From positions 1 through 53,846 of the forward strand of contig JAUCBJ010008937.1 of the NCBI GenBank assembly GCA_032718475.1: a DNA stretch of 53,846 bases, in the 5' to 3' direction. The DNA comes from Nemertoderma westbladi. Taxonomy: Eukaryota > Xenacoelomorpha > Nemertodermatida > Nemertodermatidae. Within the stretch, counting starts at the first letter, position 1, and each line of letters starts with the position of its first letter. Positions 31,801-38,817 of the stretch are shown one piece after another. The position numbers were made by a program, and so were the translations under genes. The notes under the pieces are model-generated. The model had not been told where the DNA came from, made no database searches, and was given only the letters and a program-made list of their open reading frames with translations.

Positions 31801-33030
31801 TATTTTATTTACATCCAGGTGTAATTTTGATGAACCAAAAATTATATCTCGTCATTCTCATGTAATATTTTAAGTGTTTTGATTTAATTCGATTTTCCAA
31901 AAACCCCTGAAAACAACTCCGAAATCCACATATAGTATTAATTGTTGTTCCTAATAATCTTGAACACTGCCTGTCACGAAAAGTAACTAACAAGTAAAAA
32001 ATGAAGTGAATTTTTAATTCAATTCGGCGTTTCAAATTTGGCTATTTTCTTTGTCATTGTAATAATATTTTGTCGTTTGTAATATTTCGTTCAGCTATAA
32101 AGGAACCAGGTAACATGCAGGTTCTCTCGTACGGCACCGAGCCGATTGTAACAGTTCGAATTCCCCCGGGTAATAAACGGTTCGACCATTTGGTAAACCT
32201 AACAGTGGAAGTTTTCGATGAATACGGAGCGTTCAATACCTTCCCTATATGCGAGATAAAGGTTTGTAAACGAATGATACTGCAAATACAGAATATTCAA
32301 TATTTTTTAGTCCCCTGTTTTTTTGTTTATATCAATTTTATTTCCTTCACAAGTAATTTATAATAATACTTAATGATTTAATATTCGGCAGGTCCGCCCG
32401 CCAGTACTACCTGATGCAGCCCAAGATCCCGTCGCTTACATAGACACGTTACTAGAGGCGTTAGAGGTCCAGATAGCAAACAACTTCACCAAAGTTCTAC
32501 ATGAAGGTTAGGTTATGCTCTTATAGACTTTTGATGTAAAATCAAGCAAAGTTTTCTTCGGCCGTTAGGTTTGTACCCACAATATCTCACGACTTACAGG
32601 TATTTGGTTACTGAATAGGTTCTTTGGTTCCTTTAAAGCATTCATGACACCACGAATCTCGCCCGGCCTTGCTGAGATCGAATTCTTTTGGGTTCACTTT
32701 CCCTACCTTTCTGACACACAAATGTAATATACAATTAAATGAAAGAATCTCTCATGGGTGTCTCAATAATAGATAGTTAATGGTGGTTGTGGTACTTAAC
32801 CCTGATAAATACTTACTGAATTGTTAGGAAGTTCTCGGAACGCTTCTCAACTTGCCGCTAATATTGCATCGATTCTTAATGACGCATTGGACCCAGCCGA
32901 ACTACCTCCCCCCGAACTACCACCAACAGGAGTTCCCGTATCAACTACAACTCAACCAACTACAACTACAAACCGGGTGAGTGCAGCCTATTTATTTACT
33001 GCGCTATTGTATTGTAATATTTATTTGTAA
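7766..33030 (+). CDS. REJ-domain protein (polycystin-1 / receptor-for-egg-jelly family), spliced gene, 5' partial
   Basis: Ten exons (7766-7842, 8644-8803, 12456-12598, 19219-19317, 29603-29727, 30188-30309, 31105-31306, 32095-32261, 32392-32506, 32828-32976) join in phase to exactly 453 codons with no stop. Seen in sequence: an opening FKWYC, then [28 protein letters not shown], a Cys pair in [17 protein letters not shown], a VNRPPQL hinge followed by VCDIC and [29 protein letters not shown], and a helical end with ASILNDALD. This order matches the REJ module of polycystin-1 relatives and sea-urchin sperm REJ proteins, which are extracellular and lie just before the GAIN/GPS region. No signal peptide, GPS, PLAT or channel region is in the window. 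Whether the protein continues past the last exon is open (see the last exon). Three introns carry large tandem arrays. Neurogenin follows on the same strand. Confidence 0.7.
8644..8803 (+). CDS. REJ gene exon 2
   Basis: The acceptor TTTTATTTTGTAG ends at 8643 and a strong donor GTAAGTG starts at 8804. The 160-bp exon includes [13 protein letters not shown] and [16 protein letters not shown], the Cys and Gly-rich strand region typical of the first half of a REJ domain. It ends in phase 0. The following intron (8804-12455, 3.65 kb) carries the GGGGAT array and foldback repeats. Confidence 0.68.
8988..9330 (+). repeat. Interspersed repeat copy with internal poly(C)-poly(A), orientation 1
   Basis: The segment from ACATGTCCTGGAGTATAG through the C20-A12 tract to GGTGAGCCAGAATT is the reverse complement, with substitutions, of 11272-11412, and is also related to 12330-12433. 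The part at 9235-9330 (GGCCATGCAAGGATTCC, ATATGTAAAAATATTTG, TATAGCTGAGATATGGGC) is likewise repeated, inverted, at 12121-12206. It is a non-coding dispersed element of unknown class, probably a non-autonomous DNA element. Confidence 0.6.
9037..9068 (+). repeat. C20-A12 homopolymer block
   Basis: Twenty C followed directly by twelve A inside the interspersed repeat. The inverted family copy at 11346-11372 has the matching A/T/G block in decayed form, so the block is an old part of the element and not random slippage. Confidence 0.8.
9380..11055 (+). repeat. (GGGGAT)n hexanucleotide array, about 1.7 kb
   Basis: About 280 units of GGGGAT, with scattered five-base GGGAT units clustered in 9890-10600 and rare variants (GGGGTGGGG near 10500, GGAGAT near 11007). 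G is confined to the plus strand, so the transcript of the REJ gene would carry GGGG runs every six bases, a strong G-quadruplex former. The His-Pro, Ser-Pro, Ile-Pro, Gly-Met, Gly-Trp and Gly-Asp frames here are all translations of the repeat. The array sits inside the intron after REJ exon 2 and is flanked by inverted copies of a dispersed repeat. Confidence 0.97.
11272..11412 (-). repeat. Interspersed repeat copy, inverted relative to 8988-9150
   Basis: ATTCTGGCTCACCCAGCAAGG through the poly(A)/T/G block to CAGGTACATG-like and GGACATGGTGTA sequence. Read in reverse it aligns along its length with 8988-9150. The two inverted copies bracket the GGGGAT array. Confidence 0.6.
11413..11886. mobile_element. 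Foldback (inverted-repeat) element, about 470 bp
   Basis: The left arm 11413-11615 and right arm 11693-11886 are reverse complements with moderate divergence. Each begins, from the outside, with TATACACCATCT and CTTAATA, then poly(C) or poly(G) (13 C at 11462, 14 G at 11825), TGCTACRAAAT, GGCCGGATTTTTCAATT and ACAACAAGCC. A third, single-arm copy lies at 41480-41665. There is no coding capacity. The structure suits a MITE-like or foldback DNA element. Confidence 0.65.
11968..12105. repeat. Short inverted repeat around GTTCTAGAACA
   Basis: TAATAAATACACCATATTGTTCTAGAACATTTTGTTT at about 11968-12004 is the reverse complement of 12067-12105, with a loop of about 60 bp. Its outer end (ATACACCAT) is shared with the neighbouring foldback element, so the two are probably parts of one family. 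Confidence 0.6.
12121..12433 (-). repeat. Third copy of the interspersed repeat (without poly(C))
   Basis: 12121-12206 matches the reverse of 9235-9330. 12330-12433 (GGAGGAAAG, TTTCATGGAATTTTATTAAAATAGGGGCAGG, CCAGGACATGGTGTATA) matches 11280-11412 in the same direction, but here the homopolymer block is reduced to AAAATAGGGG. It ends about 20 bp before REJ exon 3. Confidence 0.55.
12456..12598 (+). CDS. REJ gene exon 3
   Basis: The acceptor TATCTGTCTGCAG ends at 12455 and the donor GTAATG starts at 12599. In phase 0 it reads [15 protein letters not shown], then a polar stretch, then [18 protein letters not shown]. This is the strand pattern L..G..Y...V.V followed by a V.VL.....P..I boundary, as in REJ domains. 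It ends two bases into a codon. Confidence 0.72.
12733..18189 (+). repeat. 26-bp minisatellite, about 210 copies (5.5 kb)
   Basis: The unit is GGCAGTAGCGG, TAGATGCAT, GCAGTA (26 bp) and contains the palindrome TGCATGCA. Variants are shared among distant units (TATATGC, CAGATGC, AGATACATG, GCATAAAG). Because 26 is not a multiple of three and the unit has no minus-strand stop in any frame, all minus frames stay open for kilobases and repeat every 26 residues; none is a gene. It fills the intron between REJ exons 3 and 4. Internal duplications of 182 bp and 1143 bp are listed separately. Confidence 0.97.
14581..16866 (+). repeat. Higher-order tandem duplication, 1143-bp period, in the 26-bp array
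   Basis: Rare unit variants recur at a constant offset of 1143 bp: TATCGG at 15185 and 16328, CAGTCGCG at 15701 and 16844, GTGGTAGATAC at 14641 and 15784, and the three GCATAAAG units that follow TATCGG. Agreement starts near 14581 and ends near 16866, so about 44 units were duplicated as a block. Confidence 0.85.
18190..19218. other. Intron remainder with inverted degenerate repeats
   Basis: A G14 run lies at 18304-18317. About 18838-18912 holds four degenerate units of CAATCTTCGCYCGCGTC, and 19002-19053 holds three units in the reverse direction (GGGCGAAGATTGCT). These can fold back on each other. No exon with matching splice sites is visible before 19219. Confidence 0.5.
19219..19317 (+). 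CDS. REJ gene exon 4
   Basis: The acceptor TTTTTATTGCAG ends at 19218 and the donor GTAGGT starts at 19318. It completes a split Ser codon and reads [19 protein letters not shown] then VINTIGIF, ending two bases into a codon. The spaced Cys residues fit the REJ core. The array of the next intron begins only about 85 bp after the donor. Confidence 0.66.
19403..28827 (+). repeat. 63-bp minisatellite, about 150 copies (9.4 kb)
   Basis: The unit runs GGAAACAGAGTGGAAGGG, TTTACTGTGGAAGATCACC, CATGGTGGTGAACAGGCATT, CCTTTA (63 bp; contains CCATGG). As 63 is a multiple of three, one plus frame stays open for hundreds of codons, giving a 21-residue repeat ([21 protein letters not shown]). No promoter, start context or splice link ties it to the REJ exons: the donor at 19318 is followed by stops in frame. 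I treat it as intronic satellite. Units fall into a few variant types (GTTAACATGCATTT, GAACAGGCATTCC, GAACAGGGATTCC, GAACAGGCAATTC). Confidence 0.97.
19700..26330 (+). repeat. Higher-order duplication, 3696-bp offset, in the 63-bp array
   Basis: A block at about 19700-22634 recurs at 23396-26330. Examples: the open-frame ends at 20442/24138 and 21583/25279, and frame starts at 20417/24113 and 21621/25317, are all exactly 3696 bp apart, with the same order of variant units. A second offset of 1267 bp links 21621 to 22888. The copies are almost identical (one clear difference is AGATCTCCC near 25113 in place of AGATCACCC). Confidence 0.85.
28828..29225. other. Intron spacer, no feature seen
   Basis: AT-rich unique sequence after the 63-bp array, with a short C-rich patch at about 29050-29070 (CCCCCACCACCGCCCC). 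No exon or tRNA-like boxes were recognised. Confidence 0.5.
29226..29480 (+). mobile_element. tRNA-derived SINE, decayed 5' half
   Basis: GTAGGTTCGATCCC at 29267-29280 is a good box B within a tRNA-like context (preceded by GTTGACTTGAATTCTCATCTC). It is followed by a non-tRNA body (GGGCTAGTCCGGGCGCATC, GGGGGGACCGCACTGG) and an A/T-rich tail near 29460. The box A side is weak, so the head is degenerate. Confidence 0.55.
29603..29727 (+). CDS. REJ gene exon 5
   Basis: The acceptor GTCTTGTTGTAG ends at 29602 and a strong donor GTGAGTG starts at 29728. In the expected phase it reads [20 protein letters not shown] then a Trp-rich end (WNTE, LSWAPHS). The two-Cys turn followed by YLWIL is one of the clearest REJ signatures here. 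A more upstream acceptor (TTATATAG, 29570) would read into a stop. Confidence 0.75.
30188..30309 (+). CDS. REJ gene exon 6
   Basis: The acceptor GTTCGATATTTCAG ends at 30187 and the donor GTTTGT starts at 30310. It completes an Asp codon and reads [19 protein letters not shown] then VGQTSMFLK, ending in phase 0. It is a predicted strand-rich extracellular segment. Confidence 0.62.
30590..30985. repeat. Cluster of short direct and inverted repeats around TGCCTAGGCA
   Basis: Within the intron between REJ exons 6 and 7, motifs such as GTACCTGGTGCCTCGGCAC, AAAATGCCTAGGCGTCAGGTA, AAAATGCCTAGGCATCAGGTA and GCATAGGCACCTACTACTACGG recur in both directions. Two direct copies lie about 36 bp apart near 30697-30755. 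Confidence 0.5.
31105..31306 (+). CDS. REJ gene exon 7
   Basis: The acceptor TTGTTACCGCAG ends at 31104 and the donor GTAGGTA starts at 31307. In phase 0 it reads [19 protein letters not shown] then [16 protein letters not shown] and KFAFF. The order N.PP, C..C, and a later Cys-Ser-acidic loop before an aromatic strand matches the second half of REJ (the NxPPxxGxC ... CxGWxDE region in relatives). Confidence 0.75.
31405..31625 (-). mobile_element. tRNA-derived SINE copy
   Basis: On the minus strand the head reads GGCGGGGTTGGTTGAGCC, then GTAGGTTCGAGCCCCGCC. The terminal GGCGGGG and CCCCGCC pair perfectly and box B is perfect. The head is only about 52 nt, so the middle is deleted. The body contains GTCGATAAAATGAGTACCAG, a segment I associate with invertebrate SINE bodies. 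The rest of this intron (to 32094) is AT-rich with nothing recognised. Confidence 0.65.
32095..32261 (+). CDS. REJ gene exon 8
   Basis: The acceptor TAATATTTCGTTCAG ends at 32094 and the donor GTTTGTA starts at 32262. It completes an Ala codon and reads [20 protein letters not shown] then [18 protein letters not shown], ending in phase 0. The LPxG-like turn followed by V.V.D..GA is typical of the last REJ strands. Confidence 0.75.
32392..32506 (+). CDS. REJ gene exon 9
   Basis: The acceptor ATATTCGGCAG ends at 32391 and the donor GTTAGG starts at 32507. It reads [20 protein letters not shown] then a helix-like [18 protein letters not shown], leaving one base. It marks the change from the strand-rich REJ core to helices. 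Confidence 0.68.
32828..33030 (+). CDS. REJ gene exon 10, possibly terminal
   Basis: The acceptor TACTGAATTGTTAG ends at 32827. It reads [20 protein letters not shown] then a Pro-rich part ([10 protein letters not shown]) and a Thr-rich linker ([12 protein letters not shown]). At 32976 there is a good donor, GTGAGTG, which would leave phase 0. If it is not used, the frame continues [17 protein letters not shown] to a TAA at 33028-33030. The S/T-rich linker and hydrophobic tail resemble a membrane-anchor or GPI signal, and AATAAA follows at 33084-33089. Both outcomes may exist. Confidence 0.62.
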
Positions 33031-33083
33031 GTAATTTTTTTACTTTAGACCAACTACTAGGCCGTATGACGTATAGTGAATTG

Positions 33084-33089
33084 AATAAA
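33084..33089 (+). promoter_or_regulatory. Possible poly(A) signal of the REJ gene
   Basis: AATAAA 54 nt after the TAA at 33030. It supports, but does not prove, that the read-through of exon 10 is the end of the gene. Such hexamers occur by chance in AT-rich DNA. Confidence 0.35.
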
Positions 33090-33751
33090 TGACATATAAC
33101 TAGCTGATCCCATTTAAGTTAATCAACCTTGAGTTTCATTATCTCAAGATAAAAGGTATTCTACCTTCCATAAAAGAATGCATTGAAGTCCATTAGTAGC
33201 ATCACGTTCTCCGGCATTTGGAGTCATCTAAAGTTAATTACACTCAAAGTTATTAGTTGAAGAGACGTTGGCAGTGGATTCAGGTAAATTTTGTCTTTGT
33301 TGCCGGGCTTCAAGCCTTTCTGTCATCCAAGCTGAACTATTTGTTAGGTAAGGAAGCCTGCCAACGCTTTCATATTTGTATTCCAACGTTAAAATTGAGG
33401 AACATAGAGTTTGTACTATCTGCTTTACCTGCCACAGGCTTGTGATTGTGAGTGAATAGGCCGGCCCCATTACATCCATTCACGATTCCCCGTGGCTCTT
33501 ACTTTAATGAAAGTACCTTGGTCCCCTTGTAAGCCAATCCCGTTAAAGCATCTTTGCCTAAAAAACACCTTGTTCAATTCCGAATGGGTAGGCTGTATAT
33601 GATTGGATAAGAGTTATGCAGTATATTACTGAACTTATTATTATTGCACAGAAGAGGTTGTAGTATCATTAAGATGTTATACATTTAAGTTTTAATAAAT
33701 ATTCTTTGCAAGTAAAATAGAAAAGGTCCGTCTAACATCTTTAATTTCGGA
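33090..33751. other. Intergenic stretch between REJ and neurogenin-like genes
   Basis: Presumed promoter and 5' region of the bHLH gene. No clear TATA box was found; short open frames here have no family signal. AT-rich, unique sequence. Confidence 0.45.
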
Positions 33752-34372
33752 ATGTTTGATATGGATATTTCAACTGGGAGTTCAGCTGGTCGACTTTACA
33801 ATGGCGGCTGCGACCGCGTAAAGGAAGAATCCCAACTTACCTGCGAGGAATGCGGCTTCGTTGAGTGTCTCAACGCTTTTTACGAAATACAAGCTCGCAA
33901 GAAACTTAGAGGAAACCGCAGACGCACTGTCACACCCGGGAAACCGGTAAGGAAACGCCCGTCCCGGGCCAAAAGCACCGCTGTGAAACCGTTCTGCGTC
34001 GTGAAAATGCGATTGGATCGGCGAGACAAAGCAAACGACAGGGAACGAAGCCGTATGCACGGTTTAAACGACGCCTTGGATGGTCTACGGAGGGTCTTAC
34101 CGGTGGGTGTCTCGGATGAACACAAACTCTCTAAAATAGAGACCCTCAGGTTCGCCTACAACTACATCTGGACTCTCGGGGAGTATTTGAGACAAGGGGA
34201 TTTGGAACCAAGCTCCTGCCATTGGTTGAACTCTCCAGCTGATTGTCTCTATGCCAACGGGCATGCCTTGTCTGACTGGTGGACTTTGGATTTTTCCCCG
34301 GATGACTGCTCCTCAGTCGCCTCTTCCTACACTCCTTACACCCACGATGGTGGCTGGTTCCTAAGCGAATAA
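33752..34372 (+). CDS. neurog: Neurogenin-like bHLH transcription factor (206 aa, single exon)
   Basis: A nuclear DNA-binding proneural factor that would pair with an E-protein (daughterless/TCF type) at E-box sites to start neuronal differentiation. The bHLH lies at residues 90-147. The basic region has [17 protein letters not shown] (KANDRER is the neurogenin form; NeuroD has KANARER). Helix 1 is [11 protein letters not shown], the loop is VGVSDEH, and helix 2 is [21 protein letters not shown]-terminal to it are an acidic, Cys-rich part ([10 protein letters not shown], 31-40) and an Arg/Lys-rich stretch (49-73). The C-terminus is Trp/Ser-rich and acidic ([14 protein letters not shown]). The intact intronless frame is as usual for neurogenins. 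Met4 is an alternative start. It differs from many neurogenins in having Ser in place of Asn in RERNRM. Closely related NeuroD/Atonal assignment is less likely. Confidence 0.9.
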   Translation: MFDMDISTGSSAGRLYNGGCDRVKEESQLTCEECGFVECLNAFYEIQARKKLRGNRRRTVTPGKPVRKRPSRAKSTAVKPFCVVKMRLDRRDKANDRERSRMHGLNDALDGLRRVLPVGVSDEHKLSKIETLRFAYNYIWTLGEYLRQGDLEPSSCHWLNSPADCLYANGHALSDWWTLDFSPDDCSSVASSYTPYTHDGGWFLSE

Positions 34373-36240
34373 ACTCCTTAGTATATATATTTTTATCTTC
34401 AATTATTTTGTACATTGTTAAAGTCTATTTTTTACATATTTATGTAAATCGTCTTTCTTCTTATCTCGTGTATTTTATATCTGACCTTTTAAATTATTTA
34501 TTTGTACTATTTCTAGCTAGGTTGTACTTGAACATGAAATATATTGCCGTATTTAACTGTATTTTACTTTTTTTTAGCAAATTTGGTTTAAAACCATACG
34601 ATCCTTCATATTTGTTAAGAAACCGAATTCACACAATTAGACACAACTAGCACCAGTACAATACCGTCATTATATGAGATGGGGGGGGGGGGGGGGGGGG
34701 GGGACGCAACCAGAATTCAACCTTCTATAGGGGGAATCTAAGCAAATCTATTAAAGTTTATTCTTATGTATGACTTGACTTGTATGTTAGTTTTAGTATA
34801 TAATCTGTAAAAATGTATTGCACACATAGCGTGGACGCGAATGTCTTATTATACATTCGTTTATATAAAGTTTTTGGAAAAATAATCATTTTTTGTGACT
34901 AAATTGATCCTTGTACAATATGGCTGTTTTTAACAATGGGCGTAGTGATAATGTAAACTAGTGCAAAACTCAATGCATACATGAGTGCAAAATATGTAGT
35001 TCGGTCACAGAAATTATTGTTAAAAAAAACTGTAAATTTGCTGTGATAAGGAGTTATTTCGACTCTGTTTTCATCGAATAGGTTATTCGAACATTCGAAC
35101 TCATGTTATCATTCACTTTCTGATTTTTGTTCACCCTACAGTTTATGATTGTTTACCCTACAGTTTATGATTGGCGTTGCAATGTAGCCAGTAAGATTAT
35201 CATGCGGTTAATATAGACTTTATAGCACTAAACCTAGTGATACTGATGGTATGTATTTCTCTCACTAAATCTCTCTGTATATTGTCTTCATTACACTATA
35301 ACGCTAGATATAATGTCTTTATCTCACTAGTTTCCTCGGCAACCAGTAAATGACAGTAACATTACTGAGATAAAGTATTAGCAGTTATTTAACTTGTTGG
35401 TTTTACAAATTTAAGTGGGATAACCTAAATTATTGGAAACAATATATTATTTTGCCTGATTTATTTGATGTGATGTGATCCTGTATCATACATAGTTAGT
35501 TAATATGGATAATTATTTGACAAGAGGGATAATATTTTATAGTATAGACCAATACACCATGTATGTATGGTCTCAAGTAATTTTATATTACAATGGAATT
35601 GATAAAAGTTATATTAACGGCAAAATCTACGTCTTTTCATTGTCACTCACTTATATCTCTTCGCTAGCAAAATAATGTCATCAGTTGACTACCTACCTAC
35701 CTTTCGTTATGACGTTTAACATTTTCAAGTGTATATTATTGTTAATGTAGCTGACACAATATACTTAGCGTGCGTCACACGGTCACATTACTGCACTTAC
35801 TTACAATGGACGACAGTTTCTTTATCCGAGTGCACAGGGGGTAACTCTTTCCTGACAGGATTAGATAGAAGACCGGGTAGATGAGTGCACCATCTACCCT
35901 GTGATTAACCGGTATCCAGCATGCACCACGATAAGTAGCGGGAGCATACGCTGCACCATAGGCCTATCCCATGAGCTCCTAATTATACAGCTCACTCCTC
36001 CTTTAATAACCTGTTCATTGTGGAGCCCTACTGTGCCTTTATTATATATACTGGCTTCTACTCAAACACAATAGCTGAATGATGTTATGCTTGATCGCCC
36101 GGTGCTTATCTCCGTCCTTAATGATGATGATAAGCCAGTCCAACAAACTCGGATTCTGATTCTGCAACGACTAAACTCAACCTGATGAGTACTATTAGTT
36201 GTGTTGCTCTCATTCTTTATAATAACAAGTTGAATAAATT
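34373..36240. other. 3' region of neurogenin-like gene and intergenic DNA
   Basis: AT-rich sequence with no supported exon. It contains a G23 run at 34681-34703 and a 22-bp doublet (TTTACCCTACAGTTTATGATT) near 35135-35173. Part of it is presumably the 3' UTR of the bHLH gene; I could not pick a clear poly(A) site. Confidence 0.5.
34681..34703 (+). repeat. G23 homopolymer
   Basis: Twenty-three consecutive G bases within about 310 bp of the bHLH stop codon. It may lie in its 3' UTR. Confidence 0.9.
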
Positions 36241-36976
36241 GTTATAAAAGTAGATATTTTTGTTACACTGCAGTTATAAAAGTAGATATTTTTGTTACAC
36301 TGCAGTTATAAAAGTAGATATTTTTGTTACACTGCAGTTATAAAAGTAGATATTTTTGTTACACTGCAGTTATAAAAGTAGATATTTTTGTTACACTGCA
36401 GTTATAAAAGTAGATATTTTTGTTACACTGCAGTTATAAAAGTAGATATTTTTGTTACACTGCAGTTATAAAAGTAGATATTTTTGTTACACTGCAGTTA
36501 TAAAAGTAGATATTTTTGTTACACTGCAGTTATAAAAGTAGATATTTTTGTTACACTGCAGTTATAAAAGTAGATATTTTTGTTACACTGCAGTTATAAA
36601 AGTAGATATTTTTGTTACACTGCAGTTATAAAAGTAGATATTTTTGTTACACTGCAGTTATAAAAGTAGATATTTTTGTTACACTGCAGTTATAAAAGTA
36701 GATATTTTTGTTACACTGCAGTTATAAACATAGATATTTTTGTTACACTGCAGTTATAAAAGTAGATATTTTTGTTACACTGCAGTTATAAAAGTAGATA
36801 TTTTTGTTACACTGCAGTTATAAAAGTAGATATTTTTGTTACACTGCAGTTATAAAAGTAGATATTTTTGTTACACTGCAGTTATAAAAGTAGATATTTT
36901 TGTTACACTGCAGTTATAAAAGTAGATATTTTTGTTACACTGCAGTTATAAAAGTAGATATTTTTGTTACACTGCA
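36241..36976 (+). repeat. 32-bp minisatellite, 23 copies, nearly perfect
   Basis: The unit is GTTATAAAAGTAGATA, TTTTTGTTACACTGCA (32 bp; contains TATAAAA and, across the unit join, CTGCAG). Twenty-three copies are in register; the only variant I see is AACATAG for AAAGTAG near 36726. There are no spacers, so it is not a CRISPR array. Confidence 0.97.
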
Positions 36977-38092
36977 GATAATTGAAATCTATTTTTAGGA
37001 GACTGATATGCGTTTTGAAAATATATTTGGTGACAATCGTGTCTTTTTTTTTACTTTTATGCCTATACCATTTCATTCGGTGTTTTCATATAAATGGTTC
37101 GCCGCGTTTAAAATTTAAAACGCAACATAATTGACGTCATAGTCAATGATATATGTATTTAAATGTGTTATAATATGGTATTTAGAGTGTCTCTCTTAAC
37201 AAAATTTTAATGCAGAATGTCTTAGATTGGGTCTACTTTTTTTACTGGTATAGTGTAGTAACGGTTTCTAGTGGTAGCTGTTGTTTGTGCTATTAATAAT
37301 GAAGCATTCTGCTGTTTCATATAGTTTTTCTTACTCACAAGTGGAATATAATCACTTTGAAGTAAATAATTATATTAGTAGTAGGATAGCCCACGTCAAA
37401 CGAACTGGCAACATTATTACAAAGGTTAGAGAGCAATTCGTGTCCACATGGGGTAGCTTAGTCCAACTGCGCACAAGCGGAATAAAAACCTGCATAATGT
37501 GACAGTCAAGTAACAATAAAGTTGAAACATTAATTGCTATAGGTGTGTTTCCCTTGACAAGTGTGTCCTGTTGCGCAGCTAGCACGGTCCAAAAGATTTG
37601 TTCCATTGTATGGGACGCCTTAATCAAGTCTTCATTAACAATAGATACTGCGTTCTCTAAGGTGGATTTTCTTGGTTTTGGGCGCGTGTGCTTACAGTCG
37701 CTAATGTTGGCGAGTCGTTGATGAGTTTATTGGGATTTGGTTGAAAGATCGGTGACGGACAACTGGAAATTGGCCCTCATCTGCCCTCCTTAAGGACTTT
37801 ATATTGCTCGATAAGTACTTCTTAACGTAAATAAACTGCGGCGCAAACAAAACATATCAAAGCTGAAAAGATTCTGCAGTACATTGTTGATATATTTATA
37901 GTGTAATGCTTGAAACGACAGAAATATCATAAATATGTGATTATTTTTAAGAATATTTTACATTTTTTCAATTTTTTTTTGGATAGTATGTCCCCCATAA
38001 TCGCGACTATATCTACTTTTATTACACTTTTCTATACACTTATGATAAATACCAAGTGAGGCAAATACTTCTAGAATACAGATTTATTTAGT
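36977..38092. other. Intergenic stretch, no gene seen
   Basis: AT-rich sequence with short unsupported open frames only. No repeat family was recognised. Confidence 0.5.
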
Positions 38093-38098
38093 ATTGTA
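38093..38098 (-). promoter_or_regulatory. Possible poly(A) signal of the ubiquitin-like gene
   Basis: TTTATT on the plus strand, AATAAA on the minus strand, about 220 nt after the stop codon at 38320. Confidence 0.35.
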
Positions 38099-38319
38099 TA
38101 TGTTATTGATAATATAATATGCTATGAAACCGGTACCTACATTAATTTTCATAAAATATAAAATTGGACACCCAGTATCTGTAATATGTAATCTGAATAA
38201 TTATGGGCCAAAATGCTAATCTTATTAGCTTTTCAATTATTCAATGAAAATGAAAAGTGATGGTGCAAGAAGACAGCATGTGGTAGATCACAATGGTACA
38301 GTAGCAGCAAAACTTGTGT

Positions 38320-38817
38320 CTAATCGATATCATCAGCTTTCGGAAAATTGTAGACAATTTCCTTGTCACTTAAAATTCGACCGCCTGTCTTTAGGAATAA
38401 CTTTGTAGTCGGAGTTATTATAGAACTCATCCCTTCTCTGCAAAGTTTCTCCAAGATCAGCGGCCTCAACTCTTCCACGGAATCAACCATAGCGACTTCC
38501 ATAACAACATCTGTTTGCGTAGTCTCGTCGTTAGGGTTGGCCATCACGGTCATGTGTATTTCCGCGACGCCTATCAAGACGTCCACTGAGTCGCCCTGTC
38601 TGACCCCGGCGTCCCATAAAACCGCCCGTTCTGTTAACTGCACGCCGTTGTATCGCACCAATGAGTTCCACGGTACCAGAGTGTGGTCGAAGTTGGAGAT
38701 ACTCACCTTCAACATCCAGACTGTTGTTGTTCGTCTGATCGACGTTTTTAATATGTCGTTTGTTGACAAGCGGACTTTAATGTCGAAATCGTCGATGTCG
38801 TCATCATCGAAAGACAT
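38320..38817 (-). CDS. Small protein with one or two ubiquitin-like folds (165 aa)
   Basis: It starts at ATG 38817, followed by an acidic leader (MSFDDDDIDDFDI). Residues about 12-80 show a ubiquitin-like pattern: a first strand pair (KVRLST ... TTTVWMLKVSI), LVRYNGVQLTE at the usual position of the K48-to-K63 region, and a final strand DSVDVLI. Residues about 85-160 look like a second such unit (EIHMTVMANP, VEELRPLILEKL, LFLKTGGRILSDK) that stops before the last strand. There is no C-terminal Gly-Gly, so it should not be conjugated to targets. A role as a binding adaptor is only inference. The single unbroken exon, typical codon use and downstream AATAAA support a real gene; missing upstream or downstream exons cannot be ruled out. 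The opposite-strand frame over it has no family signal. Confidence 0.6.
   Translation of the reverse strand: MSFDDDDIDDFDIKVRLSTNDILKTSIRRTTTVWMLKVSISNFDHTLVPWNSLVRYNGVQLTERAVLWDAGVRQGDSVDVLIGVAEIHMTVMANPNDETTQTDVVMEVAMVDSVEELRPLILEKLCREGMSSIITPTTKLFLKTGGRILSDKEIVYNFPKADDID

Noticed and set aside
33782-34415. Minus-strand frames over the bHLH gene
   Set aside because: Shadows of a conserved coding sequence; no family signal.
36241-36976. CRISPR array
   Set aside because: Units are contiguous 32-bp copies with no unique spacers, in an animal genome.
37281-37627. Overlapping 73- and 85-codon frames
   Set aside because: No start context, splice partners or recognisable motif; likely chance frames.
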